A stretch of DNA of 64,000 bases from assembly GCA_026168455.1 (NCBI GenBank), contig CM047431.1, forward strand, positions 45,883,466 through 45,947,465, written 5' to 3'. The stretch is from Theocolax elegans. Its lineage: Eukaryota > Arthropoda > Insecta > Hymenoptera > Cerocephalidae. Below are positions 20,989 to 33,661 of the stretch, piece after piece (position 1 is the first letter of the stretch; each line of letters begins with the position of its first letter). The notes under the pieces are model-generated. The model worked only from the letters and a program-made list of their open reading frames with translations. It was not told the origin of the DNA and ran no database searches. Both the position numbers and the translations under genes were made by a program.

Positions 20989-22957
20989 TCAAAATGAATA
21001 AAGTAAGTGGCCCCAAAATATACTGTTGACAATTGCATTCCATTCTATAGGTGGGTGAATACTGATTGTATCAGGAATTGTTTTTTTCCATGTTTGGCTC
21101 CATGGTGCAATAATTGCTTTGGTTTTGAGCATAACTGGACCTTTGGTTTGTCTTTTCAATAACATTATACCAATTGATCCTAAAAATGTTGTGCAAAGTT
21201 ATTGTAGCATACAAATATGTATTTAGTATTTAAATATATATTTAAAATATGTAAAAAAATAAGAAATTGAAATGTTGTCTTAAGTAAAGAAAGTATTGTT
21301 TTGATATAAATAATATGAATTCTATTTACCAGTTGCATCAACAGTTTGGAATAGCCACCTGAGGAAAGCATAAACAGGCATAATTTGTAGGTAAAATTTT
21401 AATCTTGTTACAAGACCTCCAAGTCCAATCATTATAAGTCGAAGCTATAAATTAGATTAATATATTTGTAGAAGCTTAAGTATGTGAGCAAATATTTTAA
21501 TAATTATGTGTACCTACTGCTGTGAAAACAATATAATAAACCCATGTAGTTGGCATGAGAAATAAAAGAATAGTGAACAATAAAGTTCCAACAAATAACT
21601 GATCTGGTTGATATCGACACGAATCAACTCTTTTCCTTAGAGGATTTTTTTTCTTACCAAGGAATAGTCGAAAAAGTGCAGTTAATCCTCTAACTTGTAT
21701 ATTAAATAATCTAAAAAAGTATAGAGAATTATAAAATTTATTTTATTTTTATAGATAGATTTATAAAAGTAATAAATATTGCTAATGTTTACCTAGCAGC
21801 ATAGACATAAATACAATAAGTATGAAAACTAACAAGAGATAGAAGATCAGAAAGAATAGATATTTGGAATGTAACACCTAATCTACCCAAGAACAAAAGA
21901 ACTCCAAAAGCTAATTCCATAATTGGTTTTGAGACTTCGAGAAAAGCCCACCAAAGGTGAATATGGTACAAGAAAAATTTTCCTAGTATGTTATTGAAAG
22001 AACGATTTAATTTCAAGCCTGCTGGTGATCCCATTAACCAGTTCATTAAACCTTTCAGAGATTCCACAACATTCTAAAATAATAATTCAAATGTGTAATA
22101 CATATTTCCTTTTATTATTAAATTAGTAATTGAATATTATTTGGAGCAAAAGATGTATTTACTTCTGCATAAATGAGCAATACTTCGGATGGAGAAGAGT
22201 CCTCAAGAAAATGCAGAAGTAACTTTAAAAATATATGTCCTAATAGCATATCTATAATTATAGCTATAATATAATTTGTAGTTTTCAAAGTAAACCTGTT
22301 GGTGTGCAAAAGTATTGTTAAAGTCCATTCTGCATTTTTAAACCATGCGTGTAAATGTAATCCCAGTGATGAATATTTTAAAATTGGACTAACTGCAGTT
22401 ATTGCTTTACACAGCCACCTTACAGGATAGAAAAAGGATAGTACTAAAATATTAAAAACGGTCTCCTTTACTTGAGCCAAATAAGCGTTTTGTAGTTCTT
22501 CTTTTTTCTTTCTTGCATATTCTTTGTCAAGAATTACTCTCAACTCTGAAAACTGGTCCTTTGGTATTCTATCCGTATATAATTCTGCTTTCAACAAACA
22601 ATCCTCGTTATATAATATTATCACCGTTTGACAATTAACAGTTGTTAATTTCTGATTTTTTAAAATAATATTTCTTACGCCAAATTCATGATTTGAATTG
22701 TTCTGAGGCATTAGGAATAATTCAACCCAATTCGGTAATTTTTTCTCCCAGTATTCGCTTTTATTTTCTGTTCCATAAAAGTAACCGAGAGGGACTAGAT
22801 TATGACCACTTTTAGTAATGTTTTGAACCGATTCGGTTAAACCGAGGATATAAAATTTGGTTGTTTCTTCATTTGTATCGTGTAACACATTGCCATACAT
22901 GCATCCTGGTTTCTCTGTGTAAAATTTTTCTGGTACAAATATTATTAACGATTTCAT
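20989..22957 (-). CDS. PIGQ: PIGQ / GPI1, GPI N-acetylglucosaminyltransferase subunit Q, five exons
   Basis: Five exons on the minus strand: 22957-22163, 22073-21793, 21710-21518, 21444-21330 and 21179-20989. All junctions are GT-AG and in phase, totalling 1,575 nt (524 residues plus stop). PIGQ is a membrane subunit of the ER complex (PIGA, C, H, P, Q, Y) that adds GlcNAc from UDP-GlcNAc to phosphatidylinositol, the first step of GPI-anchor synthesis. The family signature is plain: [19 protein letters not shown] followed by [13 protein letters not shown] (about residues 278-310), then [19 protein letters not shown] and [19 protein letters not shown] in exon 3, and [19 protein letters not shown] in exon 4. 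Several hydrophobic spans lie from about residue 165 onward, with a hydrophilic N-terminal part. Start chosen at the first Met ([13 protein letters not shown]). Length fits insect homologues as I recall them. No defect seen. Confidence 0.93.
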
Positions 22958-23375
22958 TATTTACAAATCTGGAAAAAAATACACACTCGTTATACAAAGA
23001 GAGATGCAAATCAATTTACAAACAAACGATTCATTATCTATAAAAATCAAGTAAAAAAAAGACACTTGGTTAATAAATTTTGCACATACAACTTACTTAA
23101 AATACTAACACTTCTTAATAGTTGTTCGAAAAAAATAAATAATTGGTTTTCGCTCGTCACAAAAGAATTAACAAATTACAAATAAACACCATTTTCCTGA
23201 GAAAAACTTGTATTTAACGTATTAAATATATAAGCGTACAATCGCATCGAATCGAATATAGTCAGAAATCAGAATTATAAATTTTAAACACTCAACAACT
23301 CCACCTTTTTTTTATATTGTTGACGTGAAATAAAAAAACACACACACACGCTACAGTATGTGTGTTGTGCATGGA
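22958..23375. other. PIGQ upstream region
   Basis: AT-rich with a short CA run at about 23338-23349. It must hold the PIGQ promoter; no motif is clear. A foldback transposon begins only 427 bp upstream of the PIGQ start codon. Confidence 0.4.
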
Positions 23376-23384
23376 CTGCATGGT

Positions 23385-24426
23385 ACCGGCCTTACCCCAG
23401 CCCGCCGACCTACGGAATTTTATAAAAAAAAAAATGCTATCCGATGTATTTTTAATTGTACTTTCTAAAAAAACAAGAAATTTTAATTGTACCCCCACCG
23501 TTTTTGAGAAAAAAAATGACAAAGTATTGCAATATTAAAACACCGATACCTCACCTTACAATCGTTCCTTCGTCCTAATTAGGGTGTAAAAAAATTGTAC
23601 CTTTTTCGTACTTAATTGTACCACCCTCACTTTTCCGAAAAAATAACGGTATAACGCAAAAATATTAAAAAAGCAATATCGTCTGATTGACAGTCCGTTT
23701 TCAGCTACTGCGCATGCGCGGCCAACGGAAGTGCGAGATTCGCATGCACACGAGATTTTCAACCGCACGAGATTTTAAAATCGTAAAAAAGGGAAAAAAT
23801 GCATGGCAGGCATTGATAAAATATCCATCCTCGCATTAATATTATTAATTACCAGAATTTGTGGAAAAAGTAATTGTACCCTCCAAATCATTGATATTTA
23901 ACTCTACTACTATGAGTAAATAAAAAAATGTACATTATCTGTACGTAATAGTACAATCGTCAAACTTTGTATTTATTAATGGGAATCAATTAGAAACAAT
24001 AGTAAATAATTAGCTGAACGAACAGGCGCACTATGCGCATGTGCGGTTGTGACGCCTATGAACTCAAGCGTTTTAAAAACGCGAAAAAAGCAAGTAACGC
24101 TCGGTTATTTGACCTTGTAACCCCGTTTTTTGGTTATAATCCTAAAGAAGATGCATTATTATAAGGCTTTTATAGTTTTTTCATAAAAAAAGTCAAAAGT
24201 GTTTATTAGTTATGAGGGTTATGTGGGTATTTGAGACTTATATATAGACAGTCGTCTATAACTCTTTCGGGTTGAAAAATTGAGAAGTAAGTACGGCCCC
24301 GTCTTAGTCAATAACCTGAGGGATAGTTTATTTTTAAAAACATAAAGCAAATCAATAATAAAGAGTTCAGATAAATACCTTTCCATATAATTATATATAT
24401 ATATATAAATAATATTATATACGTAA

Positions 24427-24482
<56 letters not shown>

Positions 24483-25594
24483 TTGGATATAGGGGGTTAT
24501 GGAGCCTCGTATGTTAAATTCCAATAACCCTATCTCTTTCCCACTCATTGTTAATATGGCAGGTTTATGGAGCCGGGGCTCCATAATCTTTTCTGTCTCT
24601 TTTATCGTACTAAAGTACGTATCTTCCTTCTCTGTCATGGGCGTCATAAACCCCGAAATTTAAAATTATATGTATGTATGCATAGATAGGGTGGACCATA
24701 TTCTTATTGTTGATTTGCTTTATGTTTTTAAAAATAAACTATCCCTCAGGTTATTGACTAAGACGGGCCGTACTTACTTCTCAATTTTTCAACCCAAAAC
24801 GAGTTATAGACGACTGTCTACATAACTGTCAAATACCCACATAAGCCTCATAAATAATAAACACTTTTGTTGTTACTTGCTTTTTTCGCGATTTTAAGAC
24901 GCCTGCCTTCATAGGCCCGCTGGTAATTATTTAATTATTTTTGCTCAAATTTAATGTGTAACCAACAAACTAATGATGGTACAATTAAGAACAAATGAAA
25001 AAGAATATTTAATACGTCTGTTAATTGTTAAACAGCTGTTGTGCACGCTGCTTTCAACGTTTCCACCTGTAACCTGACAATAACTTTTTTTTTCTCAAAA
25101 CCTCAGGTGGTACAATTGAATTTTCTGTAAAGTCTATGAAAGATAAATGAATATACATCGTTGACTATTTTTTATAACATCTTTCGAGCATTTTTTGATC
25201 TATTCATGACTTTTAAATAACGCGCCATAAGCATGCGTTTCTCGTATTTCCGGTGACCGCGCATGCGCGGTGACTGGAAATATATTTGCATTATGTCAGT
25301 ACAATTTTTTTGATTTTTTATTTATTGTATTATATTATTCGCAAAAGTAACGGTGGTACAATTAAGTATAAAAAAAGGTACAATTTTTCTGCACCTTTCC
25401 TTTAACGTTAAAACCACTTTAAAAGGAGCTATTGGCGGATTAATATTCTAGTACTTTAGGATTTTTTTTTCTAAAAAACTACGGGGGTACAATTGAAAAT
25501 TTTTTTTTTGTTGAAAAGTACAATTAAAAATACGTCGATTAGCATTTTTTTTTTATTATATTTCGAAGGGTCGTCGGGCTGGGGTAGGGTCGGT
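23385..25594. mobile_element. Foldback DNA transposon, copy 2 (2,210 bp), 9-bp target duplication
   Basis: Near-identical to the element at 3093-5267 over its whole length. Extra length comes mainly from a longer (TA)n run at the centre (24430-24479). CTGCATGGT flanks both ends (23376-23384 and 25595-25603), a perfect 9-bp target duplication differing from copy 1's, so this is an independent insertion. The close match between copies points to recent movement. No coding capacity. Confidence 0.9.
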
Positions 25595-25989
25595 CTGCAT
25601 GGTTATATACTTATACCTAACCTTTAAACTCAATAAAGGTGGAATCAGCTGTTTCGACTTTCGGTTTAGGTTTTCGCACGAAGGGAGAAAGAGAGAGGGA
25701 GAGAGAGAGAAAAAGTGGCATGGCATCAACGGAGAAGCTCCACGTATGCTAATATATACGCGCAACCACGGTATATCATCATAGTTTTTTTTTCCTCTTT
25801 TAATTTAATTATAAATGAGTGACATTTTCACCTAATTTCGATTAACCACGAGCAATCGAATTTTCCTCCGTTATTCACGTCTTTTTTCTTAACGGGAATA
25901 GGAATATAACACATTGTTATTAAATTTTATTGCGATACGCACTTTTTTCGTTGTTGTCTTTCTTAAATGAGTAAGTATATGTTAGTTAA

Positions 25990-26031
<42 letters not shown>

Positions 26032-27557
26032 ATATATATACATTTGGATATAGGGGGTTATGGAGCCTCGTATGTTAAATTCCAATAACCCTATCTCTTT
26101 CCCACTCATTGTTAATATGGCAGGTTTATGGAGCCGGGGCTCCATAATCTTTTCTGTCTCTTTTTATCGTACTAAAGTACGTATCTTCCTTCTCTGTCAT
26201 GGGCGTCATAAACCCCGAAATTTAAAATTATATGTATGTATGCATAGATAGGGTGGACCATATTCTTATTGTTGATTTGCTTTATGTTTTTAAAAATAAA
26301 CTATCCCTCAGGTTATTGACTAAGACGGGGCCGTACTTACTTCTCAATTTTTCAACCCAAAACGAGTTATAGACGACTGTCTACATAACTGTCAAATACC
26401 CACATAAGCCTCATAAATAATAAACACTTTTGTTGTTACTTGCTTTTTTTCGCGATTTTTAAGACGCCTGCCTTCATAGGCCCGCTGGTAATTATTTAAT
26501 TATTTTTGCTCAAATTTAATGTGTAAACCAACAAACTAATGATGGTACAATTAAGAACAAATGAAAAAGAATATTTAATACGTCTGTTAATTGTTAAACA
26601 GCTGTTGTGCACGCTGCTTTCAACGTTTCCACCTGTAACCTGACAATAACTTTTTTTTTCTCAAAACCTCAGGTGGTACAATTGAATTTTCTGTAAAGTC
26701 TATGAAAGATAAATGAATATACATCGTTGACTATTTTTTATAACATCTTTCGAGCATTTTTTGATCTATTCATGACTTTTAAATAACGCGCCATAAGCAT
26801 GCGTTTCTCGTATTTCCGGTGACCGCGCATGCGCGGTGACTGGAAATATATTTGCATTATGTCAGTACAATTTTTTTGATTTTTTATTTATTGTATTATA
26901 TTATTTCGCAAAAGTAACGGTGGTACAATTAAGTATAAAAAAGGTACAATTTTTCTGCACCTTTCCTTTAACGTTAAAACCACTTTAAAAGGAGCTATTG
27001 GCGGATTAATATTCTAGTACTTTAGGATTTTTTTTCTAAAAAACTACGGGGGTACAATTGAAAATTTTTTTTTTGTTGAAAAGTACAATTAAAAATACGT
27101 CGATTAGCATTTTTTTTTTTATTATATTTCGAAGGGTCGTCGGGCTGGGGTAGGGTCGGTCTGCATGGTTATATACTTATACCTAACCTTTAAACTCAAT
27201 AAAGGTGGAATCAGCTGTTTCGACTTTCGGTTTAGGTTTTCGCACGAAGGGAGAAAGAGAGAGGGAGAGAGAGAGAGAAAAAGTGGCATGGCATCAACGG
27301 AGAAGCTCCACGTATGCTAATATATACGCGCAACCACGGTATATCATCATAGTTTTTTTTTCCTCTTTTAATTTAATTATAAATGAGTGACATTTTCACC
27401 TAATTTCGATTAACCACGAGCAATCGAATTTTCCTCCGTTATTCACGTCTTTTTTCTTAACGGGAATAGGAATATAACACATTGTTATTAAATTTTATTG
27501 CGATACGCACATTTTTTCGTTGTTGTCTTTCTTAAATGAGTAAGTATATGTTAGTTA
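24424..27557 (+). repeat. Tandem duplication (about 1.56 kb, two units) of half the foldback element plus flank
   Basis: Unit 1 is about 24424-25986, unit 2 about 25987-27557. Each contains the (TA)n centre, the right arm, the element end, the CTGCATGGT duplication and about 385 bp of flanking single-copy-looking DNA ending gtaagtatatgttagtta. The junction gttagtta/atttaatatat shows short homology with the element's own gtaatttaatatat, so the break lies at a TA-rich microhomology. Confidence 0.88.
25987..27160. mobile_element. Right half of foldback element (product of the tandem duplication)
   Basis: Begins in the (TA)n centre and runs to the element's right end tagggtcggt at 27160, followed by the copied CTGCATGGT (27161-27169). 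It has no left arm. It arose by duplication, not by insertion. Confidence 0.85.
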
Positions 27558-28251
27558 TATTTAAATCACGATTATTGTATATCGTACGCGTTTTGAACTT
27601 TCGAATGATACTTATATATCTCAGAGCTGTCGTTCGACGATTGGTTAAACTCGTCTATAAAATTGTGTATATAAGTGATAAACTGTTTTTTATGATATAA
27701 AGTTATTTGTGAATTGTGTGTCTGTTGTTTGTTTACAATATTGTTCATAATTTCGTAGCTCTGTTGATCCAATTTAGAATGACAAGTATAAATATAATTT
27801 AATTAAGTGTGTAACAACACATTTTTAAAAGCCTTCTTAAGATGTTTCTGAAAATTAAATATAACGAATGGAGAAAATATATAATTTAATTAGCTTAATG
27901 TATTTATATAGTATATGCAACGTGTAACTTATTTATTTATTTATTTACCACCAAACATGTGTTGTTTTAGTCTAAAATATATATAAATATATCCAACTAA
28001 ACATAGCATTCTATAGAGGTACAATAATACCTGTACAACTAACTTAAAACTAAAAACGACTTTATAGTGTGTGTATTAATAGCATTTTTTTTAATTTAAA
28101 TTTATAACAGAAAAAAATTAATAACCTAATAATAACCTAGATATTGGAACATTCAAGAGCAATTTAAATCATCATTAGGAAAGAAATGGATTCCAATGAA
28201 TAAAGTAAGAGATTATTTTTTTAATGGATCTGGTACCTTGGTCGGCGGATA
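27558..28251. other. TXNDC11 upstream region
   Basis: AT-rich, no recognisable gene. Must include the TXNDC11 promoter and 5' leader; no TATA or initiator could be chosen with confidence. Confidence 0.4.
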
Positions 28252-31200
28252 ATGTCCATTGAGGAAAACCTAGAGCCAGAAGAGCCAGCAGATACAACAA
28301 GCGATGCAGAAGAATTGGAGCAAAGGGAGACTAGCAGTCAGGAAAAGAGAAGATCAAGCGTCGATGCAAAGAGCGAGAATTGCAATTCAAAACCTCACCT
28401 TGAAGAAAAACTATCAGCCAAAATGTTTGTGTATGCTAGGGAAACTATGTGCTTTTTCCTTGCCATAGCTTTTACAGCTCTTGCAGCGCTACACAGCTCG
28501 TAAGTTTTATTACTTTGGACAACTGTAATTATGTATCATTACTCATTATTACTCATTGTTACTCATCATTAATATGTCTTACAGACCTCCAAGAATTTCA
28601 AAACCACCAGTTGCAAGACCATTTTTTAATGAAAGTTCTTTAATTTTGGATTTTTACAAAGGACATTTAGGTGCTTTAGTAGATAGAGTATCGGAAGCAG
28701 ATTTTAGTTTTGTTATGTATTACGCTCCATGGGATGCAGAGTGCCAAGCTTTAAAAGAGGAATTTGAAAATGTTGCGCAGTACTATCATTCACAGGTGAA
28801 AATTATATAAGATACATACAAGTTAAATTATAGATATTACAGGGTACTTTAATTTTATTATAAAAATATTTATAGGTATTTTTTGCTGCAATTAACTGTT
28901 GGCATCCTGGTTCAGAATGTAGGGCAAGGTATAGCAAAATACACAGTTACCCAGTGGTAATGTTGTATCCTTCAAGGGAATCAGGAATTCAGTACAAAGG
29001 CATCACAAGTGCCCCTTACATGATACGCTTTATTCATAGGTTTATGAATCCAATAATTAGAGTCACTAATGATGAACAGTTAATGGATCTTATAAAGTCT
29101 TACGATGTAAGATAATTTTAAATTCTACAATATTATAATATCATTATCAGTAAAGAAGATATTTTTATTGTTCTATTTAATCTTTATTTTAACATTGACA
29201 ATATCTTCCTTAATCAACATTGGAAAATGAAATTGTTAAATTAATTAAAGAAATTTTGTTTTCATTAATAGGCTGTGGTGATCGGATATTTTGATTTTGT
29301 GGGCCTGTCAAGAAGTCCAGGCTACAAAGAATTTTACAAAGCAGCCCTTAGAATACTCGAGAAAGATCCCAATGGTGAAATAGCATTTGTTGCCATAACA
29401 AATATAGAAATAGCACAAAATCATGGAATAACTTATTTGCCTTCAGCTAGTTTACTCATGTGGAACGAAACTCTGGTAATTCATTTTCTTAATTTTATTT
29501 ATTTATTTAATACAAATAATAAATTGATTAACATTATATAAATATAACATTGCAAATTCAACAAAAATAAAATAAATTTATCTGTACATAGGACGAGCTT
29601 ATGTAATATAATATAAAAAATAAAAATAATAAACAATAATACAAATATTACCATTGCTCCTTAACCAGTATTATAATTTTGTAGAGCATACATTACATTC
29701 TAAAATTACGGTAAATACATTTTTCAGTTTTATCCAGACGATAACAAGTGGTCAGCCGATAGTTTATCAAACTGGATAAATAATAATATTCATCGAGTTG
29801 TAACTTGGTTACAACCTCCTGGTAGCAAATCGCTAACATTAGCACCATACTTGTGGGATGGACCAGTACTTTTCCTATTTACTCCGCGTAATCCTTTACA
29901 TTTTGAAAATGATTATTACAATTTGGTAAGCTTTGTCTTGTATACACTTTTCCACTATTTTTTACAATATATTTTCTACAATTAAATCACAAGGTAAAAT
30001 TAAAGATAGCAAAAGCCTACTTTGTATTTTTATCATTTTTAATATTAAAAAGTTTAGTTAGCGTATATCATTGTATGTACAAATTAAAAAAAGTAAATAC
30101 CATGATTGTTTAATTATTATTAACAGTTGAAAGAAGTTGGTCTACAGTACTACGATTGCTCGGGTAACTTGCAAATAGAGGATACAATCTCAAGATTACG
30201 TAAAAGTCGTTTAGAGGCTCCACTTAAAGCATTTGATAAAAGAGAGTGGTGCATGAATATTATCGACGAGAAAGTTCGTTACAGCTCCTTCACTGGTAAG
30301 GAACATTTACATATTCAGTTACAATAAGCTGCAAAATCTTCTGTAACTCATTCAATAATATACACATATCAGTAACAAAAGATGGAAACAATTATTGTTA
30401 TTAAAAATCAGACATTTAAATAAAAAGAAAAAGATCAATTACTTGTTATACATTATCATTAATACTATTTGTGCTATGTTGACGTTTGTTTCCTTTTTTA
30501 GGATCGGTAGTCAGAAATACAAGCCAAAATCGGTGGACAAACAACACAGTAAATTGTTGTTCAGACATACCAACGAATAAATGTGTCATGTGCACGCGAC
30601 AAGTTGACGATCCGATCAAAATTTGTTTAGCTCCAGGTGCAGCGTGTCGCGATACAGATATATTTGGACTACCTCTTGGTTTCAACGAGCAAAAAGGGGA
30701 TGTGCTGCACGATTTCGCGTTTATTAACGTCAAGCGTCCAAACGATATTGACGGTACTTGCTCCGCGGAAAGGTAAATTGTTCTTCATAAATAATCGTCG
30801 ATAGTCGATTTTAATTAATTTTCTAAAGTATTACAATCTACGTTTATATAGGGATTATCTTACTTTTTACTGTTATCGATTTTCTCTGGAATTATCGAAG
30901 AAATGAATTTAACTTAATAGAAAGTAATGTGGATACGGATATATACACATTACGTTTTAATATTTTATTTTTATTTATTCAGTCTTTTGATGATGATTTT
31001 TAACCATATTTAGTTTAACGAACCAAAATTTTGCAATTTAACGATGGAAACTTCAAATCCATAGAAACGAGTTATTTATTTATTAATTTTTTTCATATTA
31101 CAGTTGCGAATACGTCGTTAAACCGGATGAAGAAACCGACCCCCAATCGGCAACTGCGGTGAAAAAGGCATTTTATAAAGAAGAATGTAGGAGATTTTTA

Positions 31201-33590
31201 GCTGGTTACAGCTATCAGCGACCAGTATTTCCAATGGAAGACGGCGAAGATACTGAGGAAATCAGACTAACCGATGATATTTGTAAAATTAACAAAACCT
31301 TGGCACTGGTTGCCATTGACAGTCTTCATTATTATCATTTTGCCGAAGGCCTTGGTGTAGACGTCGTTACGTCACGCGATAAAACGGCTGCCGTTATTTT
31401 GGATCCCGCTGTACGATCATTATTAATTTAATTATCATTAATGGGATGAAAAAATTATTTTAATTAAATAAATATAGTAAATTATGAAAAACCAAGACAA
31501 TACTGTGCTAAATTTCATACAAAAAAATCAATGCATTCAAAAATGTCTGTGGAAGTTAATTCGAAATTCTTAATTTTCTATCACAGTTTTAACAGTCAAA
31601 CTTCCTTCCGTAGCCATTTTTTAATACATTCGATATTTTTGTTTCTAAATTTACGACATTTATTTATGTTAAAATGGTTTTATTGTCTCGATTGAATCAA
31701 TTTCACATCCCCTTAACTGTTGTGCTTTTATCCATCCCACTTTATCAATATAAAATTTCGTATTAAATTCGAAATAATTAAAAAAGGCATTAATTTATAA
31801 AATTCTAAAGTTGATTGCCTTTCGACAATTCTTATTAACGAAAGTATTTATAAGTTTTCGAAAATCATCCCTTACCGACAATTTATAATTATTTTCTCTC
31901 GATAATTTATAATTATTTTCTCTCGATTAAATAATCCTCGACAATTATATTTATTTTAAAATTTTTGGCAAAAGATGGCTTTGAAAAAGCAATGGATATT
32001 TTGCCTAAAATTGACTACATAAGTTAGTTATTAACAAAGAAATGGTAATGAACTTTTAGAATTTGAATAATAATTAATGTTGTCTGATATATATTGTTTT
32101 AGGACGAGAGTCAGTACGTTATGCAAGATGAATTCGGTAGAAACTCACTTGTGCAATTTATAAACAATTATACTCACGGCTACCTCAGGAGAACGATGCG
32201 GTCTCACAAGGCGAAACGTTCCGCGCGCACGGCTATCAACGAGAGCAAGTGCACGAAAAAGACGAAAACAAATATTTGCGTACCGGAATTAACGACCGAT
32301 ACGTTTTTAGACACCGTTCTCAATCCTGACAAGGTTTTATTTTTTTACAATATTATAAAAACAGCTTTAAGTGTGTAATACGCTTAGAAAAAAATTTATT
32401 CGATAACCTGGTGAATAATGATGTTGCAGGATGTTATAGTTATGTATCACTCACCGTACTGTGCATTTTGCAATGCTGTATCTTATGTATATTTGACGGT
32501 TGCTCAATACTTGTCCAGAATGGATCACTTGGAGTTTGTTCGTATTGATGGTGACAATAACGATCTACCTTGGGAATATACGATGAATCGATATCCATCT
32601 ATTTTGTTTTTCCCTGCTAAAAGGTAGTTTATCATAAGTATTAATAATTTATACCATTTCTTATTTTATACACTTACTAATTTATCAACGCAAAATAAAT
32701 ATTACATTACAAAGTCAAGTTATACCGACCGAGTCAGTTGAGACAAAAAATAAGCTCAAATAAATAAGTTTGAATATTATCTATTTCATTACGCAGTCAT
32801 TTTGATATTTTTGCATGAAATTGATGAATTGATAATACTGAAAGAAAGATCGCTGATTTGTTGGTTTGTCCATAATTAACTATATTTATTTTTGTAAAAT
32901 AATTGTTTCGTCTCATTTATTTATGTTGATTTCCATGTGATATTTTACGTCAATAAAATAGAAAGGATAGTATAATTTATTTATTTTTGATAAAAAAAAA
33001 TTACTAATAAATATTGTAAAACTTCAGAAAAGAAGACAGCACATTGTTTCCCACGTTCGCTTCAAGTATCGGTAGGTAATTTATTAGGTTTCGTCCTGGC
33101 CAATTTAGACGAAGAATCACACGTAGAAGCGTTGGTGAACGTGTGTGCAGCTGGCGTCGGAGGTTCGGCTAAGAACTGTCTTTCTAGAGCTCGATCGCTT
33201 TGCCTTGACGTCCTCGAGGAACACTTGCGAGATCTACGGCGACTCAAGAGGATACGAGTTTACAGGGAAGCTAAGCGGCTGTTGAATGATCGGAAACGCA
33301 TTTTGATGCTCAAACTTGAACACGACAGGGATATACACTTGACTCTCAGTTTGTCGCATGATCTTCTTAACGATGAGACGAAGGTTATTATATTAATGAC
33401 TGTTCGATCGATTGTTGGTTTATCAATATTAAACGTAACGTTCAATCAATTTCAATTGCAGGTCGAGTTAATCAGAAAGAAATTCAAGCAATTTTACAAG
33501 AAATTGCGGAAACTTCAACACGAGCAAAGCAGGTTCGAAAATCGCACGACGACTTACGACGAGAGAGATCGGTCGGAGCACATTTTGTGA
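28252..33590 (+). CDS. TXNDC11: TXNDC11-like ER thioredoxin-domain protein, about 12 exons, one apparent frameshift
   Basis: Exons: 28252-28499, 28585-28795, 28876-29106, 29272-29475, 29728-29925, 30127-30295, 30502-30772, 31104-31410, 32103-32333, 32430-32623, 33028-33383 and 33462-33590. All introns are GT-AG and the first ten junctions keep phase. The product is about 915 residues. A hydrophilic N-terminus (1-57) leads to a membrane anchor at about 66-80 (MCFFLAIAFTALAAL). A first thioredoxin-like domain has YYAPWDAEC (128-136), where only one Cys of the usual pair remains. Middle thioredoxin-like repeats carry Cys-rich CCSDIPTNKCVMC. A last thioredoxin domain has YHSPYCAFCNA (CxxC at 701-704). 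The C-terminus is charged and probably coiled coil (LEEHLRDLRRLKRIRVY...). This order matches TXNDC11/EFP1, an ER-membrane PDI-family protein linked to DUOX maturation and ERAD. At 33045-33053 (ttgtttccca) the frame must shift by one base to continue. The last intron (78 nt, weak gttatt donor) is optional. AATAAA at 33656. Confidence 0.9.
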
Positions 33591-33655
33591 TATTGTACAT
33601 TTTAGCATTTTTCTTCTTTATTTCACAAGGAGTCGAACAATTTAGTTTGTTCTAT

Positions 33656-33661
33656 AATAAA
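33656..33661 (+). terminator. Polyadenylation signal for TXNDC11
   Basis: AATAAA 66 bp after the TXNDC11 stop codon. Confidence 0.55.

Noticed and set aside
25599..25784. Frames over the flank next to the foldback element, duplicated at 27205-27390
   Set aside because: Driven by a GA-rich tract and copied only because of the tandem duplication.
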